NCBI GenBank assembly: GCA_903928895.1
Contig: CAIYSR010000175.1
Location: 1-50,662, forward strand
Source: an uncultured Rhodospirillales bacterium
Lineage (GTDB): Bacteria > Pseudomonadota > Alphaproteobacteria > Acetobacterales > Acetobacteraceae
DNA: 50,662 nt
Reading direction: 5' to 3'
The first letter of the stretch is position 1. Every line of letters begins with the position of its first letter. Below are positions 42,957 to 50,662 of this stretch, one piece after another. Made by a program: the position numbers and the translations under genes. The notes beneath the pieces are model-generated. The model had not been told where the DNA came from and searched no databases. It saw nothing but the letters and a program-made list of their open reading frames with translations.

Positions 42957-43484
42957 TCAGGCCGTCCCCAGCCGCTGCACCACGAAGCCCACCGCCGCCT
43001 CGAACGAGGCGAACACCGCGTGGGCGCCCTTGACCATCATCAGGTTGTCGATCAACCCGAAGTCGCGGCACAGCATGCCCTGCGCGTCACGAAACCAGGC
43101 GCCCTCGGGCGTGAGCGGGCCGAGGGCCGCGACCTTGTCCTGCCAGCGCCTCGGGTCCTCGGTCCAGCCGACCACGAGTTTGCCGAGGCCCTTGGCCAGG
43201 CCCATCTCGTAGCAGGTGCCGGCATCCATTGAGGCGCCGCGAAACGGCGTCATGTTGGCGACAATGGCATCGCAGCGCGCCACCAGCGCCTCGTCGGCGG
43301 CGCAGATGCGCGCGGCCATCACCTCCGGATCGGGGTCGGCGACATCGCCCTGGTTGTCCATCGGAAACCAGCCGACCGCGCCAAGCCCGGCGCAGATCGA
43401 TTTCATCGCCGCCGCCCGCGCGAGCGGATCGGGCAGGAACACCTCGGGGCCGGCGAGGTAGATTTCAGGGCGGCCGTGGATCAT
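42957..43484 (-). CDS. nucleoside 2-deoxyribosyltransferase
   Basis: A 175-residue member of the nucleoside 2-deoxyribosyltransferase family, which swaps the base on a 2'-deoxyribonucleoside. It begins MIHGRPEIYLAGPEVFLPD, and the signature GASMDAGTCYEMGLAKGLGK is near 90-110; Asp and Glu there are catalytic candidates. An ATG at 43484 with GGAG upstream is the start. It converges on the aminotransferase and is divergent from paaA. Nucleotide salvage or nucleotide-sugar roles are open. Confidence 0.82.
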   Translation of the reverse strand: MIHGRPEIYLAGPEVFLPDPLARAAAMKSICAGLGAVGWFPMDNQGDVADPDPEVMAARICAADEALVARCDAIVANMTPFRGASMDAGTCYEMGLAKGLGKLVVGWTEDPRRWQDKVAALGPLTPEGAWFRDAQGMLCRDFGLIDNLMMVKGAHAVFASFEAAVGFVVQRLGTA

Positions 43485-43540
43485 CGGGATGGCTCCGGCG
43501 GTTTGGGTCTTGATCGGGCGGAGAGAGCGAAGGCAAGGCT

Positions 43541-43562
43541 GTTCTTTTTTGCAAAAAAGAAC
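43541..43562. terminator. T-rich palindrome, copy 6
   Basis: GTTCTTTTTTG (43541-43551) is the perfect inverted repeat of CAAAAAAGAAC (43552-43562). It lies in the divergent 218-base gap between the deoxyribosyltransferase and paaA, where a terminator is not expected for either gene, so it may be a relic repeat, or stop read-through arriving from outside. Confidence 0.6.
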
Positions 43563-43702
43563 CAAAAAACCTTTATCCACAAGGGCTTCGCTTGCCCGCA
43601 GGTCCGGCTTTCCGCGAACAGGTCGTCATGTTACATCAAGAGCTTGCGCGGCGTCGTGACCCGATGTGGCGCTGGGAACGTCCGCTGCTCAGGGAAATCA
43701 GC

Positions 43703-44683
43703 ATGTACGCGCAGGGCCTTAACCAGTCCGATCCGGCCGCGGTGACAGCCTCGCCCGAGGCCGCGCGCTTCCAGGCCCGCATCGACGCCGAGGACAAGAT
43801 CGAGCCGAACGACTGGATGCCGGAGGCCTATCGCCGCACCCTGATCCGCCAGATCAGCCAGCACGCCCATTCCGAAATCATCGGCATGCTGCCCGAGGGC
43901 AACTGGATCACCCGGGCGCCGAGCCTGCGGCGCAAGGCCGCGCTGCTGGCCAAGGTGCAGGACGAGGGCGGCCACGGGCTCTACCTCTATGCCGCCGCCG
44001 AAACGCTGGGGGTCACGCGGGAAGACCTGGTGGACCAGTTGCTCGCGGGCAAGGCCAAGTATTCCAGCATCTTCAACTACCCGACCCTGACCTGGGCCGA
44101 TATCGGCGCGATCGGCTGGCTGGTCGACGGCGCCGCGATCATGAACCAGATCCCGCTGTGCCGCTGCTCCTTCGGCCCCTACGCGCGGGCCATGATCCGG
44201 GTCTGCAAGGAGGAGAGCTTCCACCAGCGCCAGGGCTACGAAATCATGCTTACGCTGTGCCGCGGCACGGCAGAGCAGAAGGCGATGGCGCAGGATGCGC
44301 TCGATCGCTGGTGGTGGCCGTGCCTGATGATGTTCGGCCCGCCGGACGCCGCGAGCCAGCACTCCGACACCTCGATGATGTGGAAAATCAAGCGCTTCAC
44401 CAATGACGGGCTGCGCCAGAAATTCATCGATGCGACCGTGCCGCAGGGCCACTACCTCGGCCTCAGCTTTCCCGACCCGGCGCTGCGACTGAACCCGGAG
44501 AGCGGGCACTGGGAACACGGGCCGATCGACTGGGAGGAATTCCGCCGCGTGGTCGCCGGCGGCGGGTTCTGTGCCGCCGATCGGCTCGACGCGCGGCGCC
44601 GCGCGCATGACGAGGGCACCTGGGTACGCGAGGCCGCCGCCGCCTTCGCCGCCAAGCGCACGGCGCGCAAGGAAGCGGCATGA
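43703..44683 (+). CDS. paaA: phenylacetyl-CoA epoxidase subunit A (catalytic)
   Basis: Diiron oxygenase subunit of the PaaABCE complex, which epoxidises the ring of phenylacetyl-CoA; 326 residues (E. coli PaaA is about 309). Diiron ligand blocks are HAHSEIIGM near 53, [11 protein letters not shown] near 87 and [12 protein letters not shown] near 170. The ATG at 43703 has AGGGAAA 6 bases upstream, and earlier in-frame starts at 43592 and 43628 have none. First gene of paaABCDE, joined to paaB by ATGA overlap. Confidence 0.94.
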   Translation: MYAQGLNQSDPAAVTASPEAARFQARIDAEDKIEPNDWMPEAYRRTLIRQISQHAHSEIIGMLPEGNWITRAPSLRRKAALLAKVQDEGGHGLYLYAAAETLGVTREDLVDQLLAGKAKYSSIFNYPTLTWADIGAIGWLVDGAAIMNQIPLCRCSFGPYARAMIRVCKEESFHQRQGYEIMLTLCRGTAEQKAMAQDALDRWWWPCLMMFGPPDAASQHSDTSMMWKIKRFTNDGLRQKFIDATVPQGHYLGLSFPDPALRLNPESGHWEHGPIDWEEFRRVVAGGGFCAADRLDARRRAHDEGTWVREAAAAFAAKRTARKEAA

Positions 44684-44967
44684 GCACGCCGGCCACCCCG
44701 ATCTGGGAAGTCTTCATCCGCAGCCGCTCCGGCCTGGCGCATCGCCATGTCGGCTCCGTCCATGCCGCCGATGCCACCCTGGCCCTGCAGGCGGCCCGCG
44801 ACGTCTACACCAGGCGCGGCGAGGGGCTGTCGCTGTGGGTGGTGCCGTCATCGGCCATCGTCGCCTCCGATCCGGCGGACAAGGAAATGATGTTCGAGCC
44901 GACCGGCTCGAAAATCTACAGACATCCGACGTTCTATGAGGTGCCGGACGAAGTGGGCCATATGTGA
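44680..44967 (+). CDS. paaB: phenylacetyl-CoA epoxidase subunit B
   Basis: A 95-residue small subunit of the epoxidase, of unclear function (a bridge in the complex). The core [25 protein letters not shown] is typical. ATG overlaps the paaA stop as ATGA, and its stop overlaps the start of paaC. Operon position is the canonical A-B-C-D-E. Confidence 0.93.
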   Translation: MSTPATPIWEVFIRSRSGLAHRHVGSVHAADATLALQAARDVYTRRGEGLSLWVVPSSAIVASDPADKEMMFEPTGSKIYRHPTFYEVPDEVGHM

Positions 44968-45701
44968 TGGTGACGACGTCCATCACCGTCGATGACACCG
45001 GCTTCCTGCGGCTGGTGCTGGCCCGCGCCGACGATGCGCTGGTGCTCGGGCATCGGCTGAGCGAATGGTGCGGTCATGCGCCGATCCTGGAAGAGGATTT
45101 GTCGCTGGCCAATATCGCGCTCGATCTGATCGGCCAGGCGCGATCGCTCTACGCCCTCGCCGGCGCCGCGAGCGGACATGACGAGGACCAGCTCGCTTAT
45201 CTCCGCGATGACCGGCAATACCGCAATCTGCTGATGCTGGAGCAGCCCAACGGGGATTTCGCCTGCACCATCGCGCGGCTGTTCCTCTACAGTGCCTATA
45301 TCGATCCGTACTGGCGGATGCTTGCAACCAGTGGCTCCGAGCTGGCGCCCGTGGCGGCCAAGGCGGCCAAGGAGAGCGCCTATCACCTGCGCCACAGCGC
45401 CGAATGGCTGATCCGCCTCGGCGACGGCACCGCCGAGAGCCATCGTCGCGCGCAGGACGCGCTGGAGCGGCTGTTCCCCTGGACCGGCGAGATGTTCGAA
45501 CCATTGCCGGATGACGTCGCCGTGCCGGTCGCAGTGTGGGACGCGCAGGTCGATGCCGTGCTGGCCGAGGCGACGCTGGCCCGCCCTGCGCCGAAATGGC
45601 AGCAGACCGGCGGGCGGGCGGGGCGGCATAGCGAGCATCTCGGGCATCTGCTGGCAGAGATGCAGCATCTGCAGCGGGCGTTTCCGGGCGCGACATGGTG
45701 A
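44967..45701 (+). CDS. paaC: phenylacetyl-CoA epoxidase subunit C
   Basis: Structural partner of PaaA, 244 residues from the ATG at 44967; a GTG at 44964 is an alternative. It is helical with GHRLSEWCGHAPILEEDLSLANIALDLIGQA near 28-58, characteristic of PaaC, which has the fold of a diiron protein without a productive metal site. The stop TGA of paaB shares its A with the ATG. Confidence 0.93.
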   Translation: MVTTSITVDDTGFLRLVLARADDALVLGHRLSEWCGHAPILEEDLSLANIALDLIGQARSLYALAGAASGHDEDQLAYLRDDRQYRNLLMLEQPNGDFACTIARLFLYSAYIDPYWRMLATSGSELAPVAAKAAKESAYHLRHSAEWLIRLGDGTAESHRRAQDALERLFPWTGEMFEPLPDDVAVPVAVWDAQVDAVLAEATLARPAPKWQQTGGRAGRHSEHLGHLLAEMQHLQRAFPGATW

Positions 45702-46177
45702 GCGACCTGCACGACCGCGCCTGGGCGGCGGCGGCTTCGGTGTGCGATCCGGAAATCCCGGTGCTGACGATCGCCGATCTCGGCGTGCTGCGCGCCGTCC
45801 GGGTGAGCGGCGATGCCGTCGAGGTCGAGATCACGCCGACCTATTCCGGCTGTCCGGCAATGAACATGATCCAGATCGAGATCGAAACCGCATTGCACGA
45901 AGCCGGCATCGCCGGGCGGGTGCTGACGACGCTGTCGCCGGCCTGGACGACGGAATGGATGACCGCTGACGGCCGGCGCAAGCTGCTGGAGTACGGCATC
46001 GCGCCGCCGCCGCCCTCGGGGTCGCGTCGCGCCTTGTTCGGCGAGATTGCGGTCGCCTGCCCGCGCTGCGCGTCGGCCGATACCGAGCAGCTCGCCGAGT
46101 TCGGCTCGACCTCGTGCAAGGCGCTGTGGCGCTGCCGCGCCTGCCGCGAGCCGTTCGATCTTTTCAAATGTCATTGA
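45695..46177 (+). CDS. paaD: phenylacetate pathway protein D (MIP18/DUF59 plus zinc-ribbon)
   Basis: PaaD, 160 residues, thought to help install or mature the Fe-S cluster or diiron site of the epoxidase. The MIP18/DUF59 core DPEIPVLTIADLGVLR begins at residue 18; the C-terminal cysteine pairs CPRC and CRAC (about 125 and 150) resemble a zinc ribbon. A 7-base overlap with paaC and 10 with paaE mark coupled translation. Confidence 0.92.
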   Translation: MVSDLHDRAWAAAASVCDPEIPVLTIADLGVLRAVRVSGDAVEVEITPTYSGCPAMNMIQIEIETALHEAGIAGRVLTTLSPAWTTEWMTADGRRKLLEYGIAPPPPSGSRRALFGEIAVACPRCASADTEQLAEFGSTSCKALWRCRACREPFDLFKCH

Positions 46178-47229
46178 GCATGTTTCAGACCCTGCGTATC
46201 GCCGACCTGCGGCGCGAGACCGATGACTGCGTGTCGCTGACCTTCGACATTCCGGTCGCCCTGCAAGCCCGCTTCGCCTTCACGCCGGGACAGTACCTGA
46301 CCCTCCGCGCGACCCTCGACGGCGCGGAGGTGCGGCGGAGCTACTCGATCTGCTCGGGGCCGCAGGACGGCGAAGTGCGGGTTGCGATCAAGCACGTGCC
46401 GGGCGGCGTGTTTTCGCAGTTTGCCAACACACGGCTCGCTGCCGGTGACCTGATCGAGGTGATGCCGCCGGAGGGGCGGTTCGGGGCGGCGTTGGGCGGC
46501 GGCACCTATGTCGGCATCGCCGCCGGGTCCGGCATCACGCCGGTGCTGTCGCTGCTCAAGGCGGTACTGGCGGGTGACACAAATGCACGGTTCGTGCTGC
46601 TCTATGGCAGCCGGACGACGGCCTCGATCCTGTTCCGCGGCGAGCTGGAAGACCTCAAGGATCGCTATCTGGATCGGCTCAGCGTGATCCATTTGCTCTC
46701 GCGCGAGGAACAGGACGTGCCGGTGCTGAGCGGGCGGCTGGATGCCGCGAAGTTGCGGGCGCTGCTGCCGGCAGCGGTGGCGCCGGGGGAGATTGCCGAA
46801 GTGTTCCTGTGCGGCCCCGGCGCGATGATCGCGATCGCCGAGGCGGTGATGGCGGAACTCGGGGTCGACCCGGCGAAGCTGCATGCGGAGCGGTTCACGC
46901 CGTCAACGCCGGCACGGCCGCTTGTGGTGGCGGTGCCGGGGGCAGCGCCGTTCGCCACCGCGACCATCATCCATGACGGCAAAACCAACCTGATTCCGCT
47001 GGCCGCGGGCGAGCCGGTGCTGGAGGCGGCGATCCGCGCCGGGCTCGACCTGCCCTGGTCCTGCCGTGGCGGCATGTGCAGCACCTGCCGGGCGCGCTTG
47101 ACCGAGGGGACGGCGGCGATGGAGACGAATTATGCGCTGGAGCCATGGGAACTCGCCGCCGGGTTCGTGCTGACCTGCCAGGCCCATGCGACGAGCGCGC
47201 ATGTGGTGGTCGACTACGATGCGGTATAG
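46168..47229 (+). CDS. paaE: phenylacetyl-CoA epoxidase reductase subunit E
   Basis: Flavin and 2Fe-2S reductase feeding electrons from NADPH to PaaA, 353 residues from the ATG at 46168; 46180 aligns better with E. coli PaaE and is an equal choice. The FAD loop RRSYSICSG is near 68, the NADPH loop YGSRTT near 149, CGPGAMI near 215. The ferredoxin cysteines are in CRGGMCSTC near 295 and a fourth near 328. No paaK, paaG, paaF or paaR is seen in the window. Confidence 0.92.
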   Translation: MSLSMFQTLRIADLRRETDDCVSLTFDIPVALQARFAFTPGQYLTLRATLDGAEVRRSYSICSGPQDGEVRVAIKHVPGGVFSQFANTRLAAGDLIEVMPPEGRFGAALGGGTYVGIAAGSGITPVLSLLKAVLAGDTNARFVLLYGSRTTASILFRGELEDLKDRYLDRLSVIHLLSREEQDVPVLSGRLDAAKLRALLPAAVAPGEIAEVFLCGPGAMIAIAEAVMAELGVDPAKLHAERFTPSTPARPLVVAVPGAAPFATATIIHDGKTNLIPLAAGEPVLEAAIRAGLDLPWSCRGGMCSTCRARLTEGTAAMETNYALEPWELAAGFVLTCQAHATSAHVVVDYDAV

Positions 47230-47259
47230 TCGCGGCGGATCGAGGAGGTAACGGCGGCG

Positions 47260-47502
47260 TTGCGAAGCCTGGTGACGGTGGCGGCCTGGGCGTTGTTCGT
47301 GCTCGGCTGGGGCACGCTGCTGGCGGCTGCGTTTCGGGTGCGGATCGCCAAGCGCTACCGCTATCAACGCTATGCCATGGCCGGCGCCGGACTGTTCTAC
47401 TTGTGGGAAACCGGCGGCGTGCCGCAGGCCGACATGTTCGCCTTCATTCTCGCCACCGTCGGGCTGATCATCACGCTGTGGGCGGTGCTGCTGAACCGGT
47501 AG
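47260..47502 (+). CDS. small two-TM membrane protein
   Basis: An 80-residue unrecognised protein with hydrophobic segments at about 5-25 and 55-77 and a positive linker KRYRYQRYAM. The start TTG at 47260 lies 11 bases after GAGGAGG (47242-47248); a GTG at 47272 is also possible. It follows paaE by 30 bases and is likely cotranscribed, but no paa role is known. Confidence 0.6.
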   Translation: MRSLVTVAAWALFVLGWGTLLAAAFRVRIAKRYRYQRYAMAGAGLFYLWETGGVPQADMFAFILATVGLIITLWAVLLNR

Positions 47503-47621
47503 GACGATTGCAGGTTGGCCGTTCACGGTCAGCGCGATCTCGCTCGGTGCTTGATCGCGCAGCACCGGGCAACGCGCTCCCCTTCCGGTGGACTCCGCTC
47601 GGGACGGGGGGACGTTCCCGC
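47503..47621. other. 119-base gap, possible gene remnant
   Basis: No gene is confirmed. The minus strand from 47565 encodes SEIALTVNGQPAIV and then loses resemblance; that run looks like the start of a 2Fe-2S subunit of a molybdenum hydroxylase. It could be chance. Otherwise I see no promoter or hairpin of note. Confidence 0.25.
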
Positions 47622-48833
47622 TCAGTCCGGCGGGTGCAGCGAAAGGCCGGTGATGGCGCCGCGCGCCGCGCCGATTGCCCGCTCCACCGCCGCCGGGTGA
47701 TGGTGCCAGCCCTGCGCGCTGAGGCCGGCGAGATGGTCCAGCACCGCGGCATGGGCCTCGAGCCGGACGGAGGCGCGGGCCGCGGCGGCGGCGGGGTGCG
47801 CCGGCTCGGCGGCCGCCACGGCATCGCGCAAGGCACTGAATTCGGCCGCCTGCTCGGCGGTGAAGACCAGATCCGCGGCGCGCAGCGCCTGCTGTCGCAG
47901 CGCGAGATCGAGCGGCTCCGCCGGCGCCGCGGTGGAGCGTGCGGCGAGCGCCTCGGCGGCGTGGCCAAGCTCTGCGAGGGCCGCGCGCAGCGCCAGGCCC
48001 TGAGTGCGCGGCAGGTCTTCGCTGCCCTGCCCCGGCGGAATCGGCTCATGCCCATGGGGATGGTCCTGGCCGTGCCCATGCGCCGGTGCCACCGGCGTGG
48101 TGCAGTCGCAGTCGATGGTCATGGCGGCGCTGTTGTAGCTGAGCCGGTTGGTGATGTTCACCCGTGTCACCGCGGTATCGTTGAAGCGCGATCCGTTGGT
48201 GGCGCCGATGGCCAGGCTGGTCATGGCGTCGGCGCGAAAGCTGCAACCACCCACCGCGTCGTCCAGAGCCACCGGGTCGATCAGCACCGCGCGCTGCTGG
48301 TCCTCGGCTTCCTGCCAGTGTCCGGTGATGTCGATCGACGCGCTCCCGCCCTGGCCGATCAGGGTGCCGCCGGCCTTGCCATTGACGTTCACCTTGATGC
48401 CGTCGCCGCCCGGCAGCTTCCGGCCGTCAAGCCGGATCTCCAGGCGCCTGTCCTTGTGCAGCACCCGCAGCGTGGCGGTGCCGCTGCAACTGCCCTTCCC
48501 CGTTGTCAGCATGGCCTGGAAGCCACCATAGGCCTCGGCATGCACACTCACACTGCAATCGGTTTCCTTGCAGCCCTTGGCCACATCGGGGCTGAAGACG
48601 TAGCGTTCGAAGCAGGTGAGCACCGTGCCGGTGGTGCGTGGCCCGGTCCAGCTGGCGTTGACCGCCGAGATGCCGCGCACGGAGGCGCCGCGGACGTGCA
48701 GCGTGGTCCAGGCATCATTGTCGCCGTCATCATAGACGCCGAGCGTATAGGCGTGGTTGATCTTGATCCGGCAGCGCGCCTCGTCCGGCACGTAGGTCCA
48801 GGACTCGACTTCGTAGATATCGTTGGTTGCCAT
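47622..48833 (-). CDS. unrecognised Cys-rich, His-rich-linker protein
   Basis: A 403-residue protein I cannot assign. It divides in three: a beta-rich N-terminal part (about 1-245) with cysteines at 21, 74, 88, 93, 116, 197, 242 and 244; a linker rich in His and Pro (251-270; HGHGQDHPHGHEP); and an Ala-rich helical C-terminal part (about 275-403). No signal peptide or TM helix is visible, although eight cysteines would suit an exported or metal-binding protein. AAAGGGGACGAGG precedes the ATG at 48833; the frame upstream to 48995 has no ribosome site. Its neighbours do not suggest a function. A metal or secreted-structure role is a guess. Confidence 0.75.
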   Translation of the reverse strand: MATNDIYEVESWTYVPDEARCRIKINHAYTLGVYDDGDNDAWTTLHVRGASVRGISAVNASWTGPRTTGTVLTCFERYVFSPDVAKGCKETDCSVSVHAEAYGGFQAMLTTGKGSCSGTATLRVLHKDRRLEIRLDGRKLPGGDGIKVNVNGKAGGTLIGQGGSASIDITGHWQEAEDQQRAVLIDPVALDDAVGGCSFRADAMTSLAIGATNGSRFNDTAVTRVNITNRLSYNSAAMTIDCDCTTPVAPAHGHGQDHPHGHEPIPPGQGSEDLPRTQGLALRAALAELGHAAEALAARSTAAPAEPLDLALRQQALRAADLVFTAEQAAEFSALRDAVAAAEPAHPAAAAARASVRLEAHAAVLDHLAGLSAQGWHHHPAAVERAIGAARGAITGLSLHPPD

Positions 48834-49060
48834 CCGCCTCGTCCCCTTTGCCGTGTTGCGGCTTGCCGGAGGACTTGCCCTGGACTGCTGATCACGCCGC
48901 ACCCGCCCGCGCGACACGCCGATCATCGATCCGGCCGACTGTCCCCGCTTTATCGCCTGTGACGCCATTGTAGCAAATCCGATTGGCGGCGGCAACGAAA
49001 AGCCGCTTGCCCGGCAATCGCCGCCGGGCCTAACTGGACCGGCAAGGGAGGAGTCCCGTT

Positions 49061-50329
49061 ATGTCCGACCACAATACCTCCTGCGACGCCGGGCTCGGCG
49101 ACGGGCAGCCGGCCGGTTCGCGCCCGGGCGCGATGGATGCGATCCGGCCGGACCGGACGGCGACGCCGCTTGTGGGGCTGCGGGTGGTCGAGTTCGTGCA
49201 CATGATCATGGGGCCGACCTGCGGGCTGGTGCTCGCCGACCTCGGGGCGGAGGTGATCAAGGTGGAGCCGACGCCGGATGGGGATAATACGCGGCGGCTG
49301 GGGGGGAGCGGGGCGGGGTTTTTCGCGTTTGGCAATCGCAACAAGCAAAGCCTCGCGGTCGATCTGAAGTCGGAAGAGGGGATGACGCTGGTGCGGCGGC
49401 TGCTGGCGACGGCGGATATCGTGGTGGAAAATTTCCGGCCGGGGGCGATGGACAAGCTGGGGCTGGGGTATGCGGCGTTGTCGGCGGAGAATCCTCGGCT
49501 GATCTATTGTTCGTGCAAGGGGTTCCTGCCGGGGCCGTACGAGCATCGGGTGGCGCTCGATGAGGTGGTGCAGATGATGGGGGGGCTCGCCTATATGACG
49601 GGGGATCCCGGCCGGCCGTTGCGGGTTGGGTCCTCCGTCAATGACATCATGGGGGGGATGTTCGGGGCGATCGGGATTTTGTCGGCGCTGCATGAGCGGC
49701 ATGCGACCGGGCGGGGGCGGCATGTGCAGGTCGGGCTGTTCGAGAACAATGTTCTCCTGGTTTCCCAGCATATGGCGCAGTTCGCGGTCAGCGGGGTCGA
49801 GGCGCCGCCGATGACGAAGCGGCTGCCGGCGTGGCCGGTGTACGATATCTTCGAGGTCGCGGACGGGCAGGTGTTTGTCGGCGTGGTGACGGATACGCAG
49901 TGGCAGGTGTTCTGCGAGGCGTTCGGGCTGGCGCATCTGGCGGCCGATCCGGAATTGGCATCGCGGCGGCAGCGAGTGGAGGCGCGGGGGCGGACGATTC
50001 CGCAGGTGGCGGCGGCGTTTGCCGGGTTGACGCGGGCGGCGCTGATGGACAAGTGCGAGCGGCTGGGGCTGCCGTATGCGCCGATCGCGCGGCCGGTGGA
50101 ATTGTTCGACGATCCGCATTTGAACGCATCCGGCGGGTTGGTGCCGATGGTGCTGCCCGACGGGATCGCGGTGAAGCTGCCGGCGCTGCCGCTGGGGTTC
50201 GATGGGGTGCGGCCGGGGCTGCGGCGCAATCCGCCGGCGGTGGGGGCGGATGGGGCGGCGGTGGCGGCGGGGCTCGGGTACAGCGCGGAGGAGATTGCGC
50301 AGTTGAGGGGGCTCGGGGTTCTGGGGTAG
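49061..50329 (+). CDS. class III CoA-transferase (CaiB/BaiF family)
   Basis: A 422-residue family III CoA-transferase moving CoA between carboxylic acids through a covalent aspartyl-CoA. The catalytic Asp is in GSSVNDIMGGMFGAIG near 195. Blocks are VVEFVHMIMGPTCGLVLADLGAEVIKVEP near 42-70 and GRGRHVQVGLFENN near 220. An N-terminal extension of about 35 residues precedes the core. AGGGAGGAG lies 8 bases before the ATG. The last gene of the window, with G-rich third positions. Its substrate cannot be told. Confidence 0.9.
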   Translation: MSDHNTSCDAGLGDGQPAGSRPGAMDAIRPDRTATPLVGLRVVEFVHMIMGPTCGLVLADLGAEVIKVEPTPDGDNTRRLGGSGAGFFAFGNRNKQSLAVDLKSEEGMTLVRRLLATADIVVENFRPGAMDKLGLGYAALSAENPRLIYCSCKGFLPGPYEHRVALDEVVQMMGGLAYMTGDPGRPLRVGSSVNDIMGGMFGAIGILSALHERHATGRGRHVQVGLFENNVLLVSQHMAQFAVSGVEAPPMTKRLPAWPVYDIFEVADGQVFVGVVTDTQWQVFCEAFGLAHLAADPELASRRQRVEARGRTIPQVAAAFAGLTRAALMDKCERLGLPYAPIARPVELFDDPHLNASGGLVPMVLPDGIAVKLPALPLGFDGVRPGLRRNPPAVGADGAAVAAGLGYSAEEIAQLRGLGVLG

Positions 50330-50346
50330 AGGAACGGATCGTGTTT

Positions 50347-50380
50347 GTTTTCGTTACTATTAATAAATCGTAACGAAAAC
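50347..50380. promoter_or_regulatory. AT-rich inverted repeat after the CoA-transferase
   Basis: GTTTTCGTTAC (50347-50357) is a perfect inverted repeat of GTAACGAAAAC (50370-50380), separated by an AT-rich 12-base loop. It is unlike the surrounding high-GC DNA. It could be an operator for a gene off the contig or a terminator; no T-run follows. From here to 50592 I see no gene, only G-rich low-complexity sequence of doubtful quality. Confidence 0.4.
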
Positions 50381-50592
50381 GGCGTGCATGCACCGGGAAT
50401 TTCAACGGGCTTTTGAAAAGATGGGGTGGTTGGGGGTGAGGGGTGGGGTGGGGGCGCCACGTTCACCTTGGCGGGCAGCATCACCCCGGCCTCGGTCTGC
50501 TTCGCAGCCCGAGCCCGCAAGCGGGAGAGGGAGAAATCGACTTTTGGCGGGTTTGGGGGGGCGGGCGGGCCTGGGGTTGGGGGGTGGGGGGT

Positions 50593-50662
50593 AGATCGGA
50601 AGAGCACACGTCTGAACTCCAGTCACTAATGCGCATCGCGTATGCCGTCTTCTGCTTGAAAA
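50593..50662 (+). other. Illumina TruSeq adapter contamination
   Basis: AGATCGGAAGAGCACACGTC begins at 50593, continues through the standard adapter to CAGTCAC at 50626, then an 8-base index (TAATGCGC, 50627-50634), then the P7 end with one mismatch to the reference, then AAAA. It is sequencing-library sequence, not genomic. Short frames across it encode the known adapter artefact peptides RKSTRLNSSH and TGVQTCALPI. Confidence 0.97.

Noticed and set aside
50388-50629. Short frames at the contig end, in both strands.
   Set aside because: They run into adapter sequence and encode artefact peptides; G-runs make the frames unreliable.

Overview
This is a 50.7 kb contig from a high-GC, gene-dense bacterial chromosome. 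The protein families point to an alphaproteobacterium: an FNR-type regulator with the C-X2-C-X7-C cluster spacing, an AarC-type succinyl-CoA:acetate CoA-transferase, a squalene-synthase-like NDUFAF6 homologue and a paaABCDE operon. Acetobacteraceae or a near relative is my best guess; it is inference from family content, not a tree. No rRNA, tRNA, CRISPR array, phage or insertion sequence was seen. The last 70 bases (50593-50662) are an Illumina adapter read-through and not genomic DNA, and the left edge lies inside a T-rich repeat, so both contig ends are assembly ends.

Layout. 0-11.5 kb holds a YtcJ-type amidohydrolase, a Tat-exported solute-binding protein divergent from an MlrC-type metallopeptidase, a Rieske oxygenase, an FNR-like regulator, an M20 amidohydrolase, an L-idonate-5-dehydrogenase-like enzyme, and a patatin plus SDR pair. 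11.5-19.5 kb holds sodB, an NDUFAF6-like protein, an aarC / degenerate PDZ protease / epoxide hydrolase run, a phosphotriesterase-like lactonase, and a zinc-type cassette (cobW GTPase, hisI, zur). 20-29 kb holds a chemoreceptor, sseA-metC, an alanyl-tRNA editing protein, an XRE regulator, and hyi-glxR opposite a class II aldolase. 29-33.5 kb holds a flavodoxin and a MAPEG protein, a tetR-glyoxalase operon with one frameshifted gene, and a class V aminotransferase.

33.5-38.8 kb is one minus-strand run (thioesterase, SDR, two tandem dipeptide-type solute-binding proteins, FAH hydrolase) that looks like uptake and breakdown of a small organic acid or peptide-like compound, but no permease genes are present. 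38.9-41.3 kb is copC-copD-response regulator. 41.5-47.5 kb holds an omega-aminotransferase, a nucleoside deoxyribosyltransferase, and paaABCDE (ring epoxidation of phenylacetyl-CoA). The right end has an unrecognised Cys/His-rich protein and a CoA-transferase.

The least ordinary material is intergenic and in altered active sites. There are two 100-bp copies of a repeat whose hairpin stem has changed by compensatory substitutions, two copies of a second ~105-bp repeat sitting at gene stop codons, six T-rich palindromic terminators (some supplying the stop codon), and a 23-24 bp near-perfect hairpin in a convergent gap. There is also a tetR gene that should be leaderless, an HtrA-like protein lacking catalytic His and Asp, and two SDRs with substituted catalytic residues. 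I found no convincing defence system, secretion system or biosynthetic cluster. The best candidates for something undescribed are the Cys/His-rich protein at 47622-48833 and the compensating 100-bp repeat.
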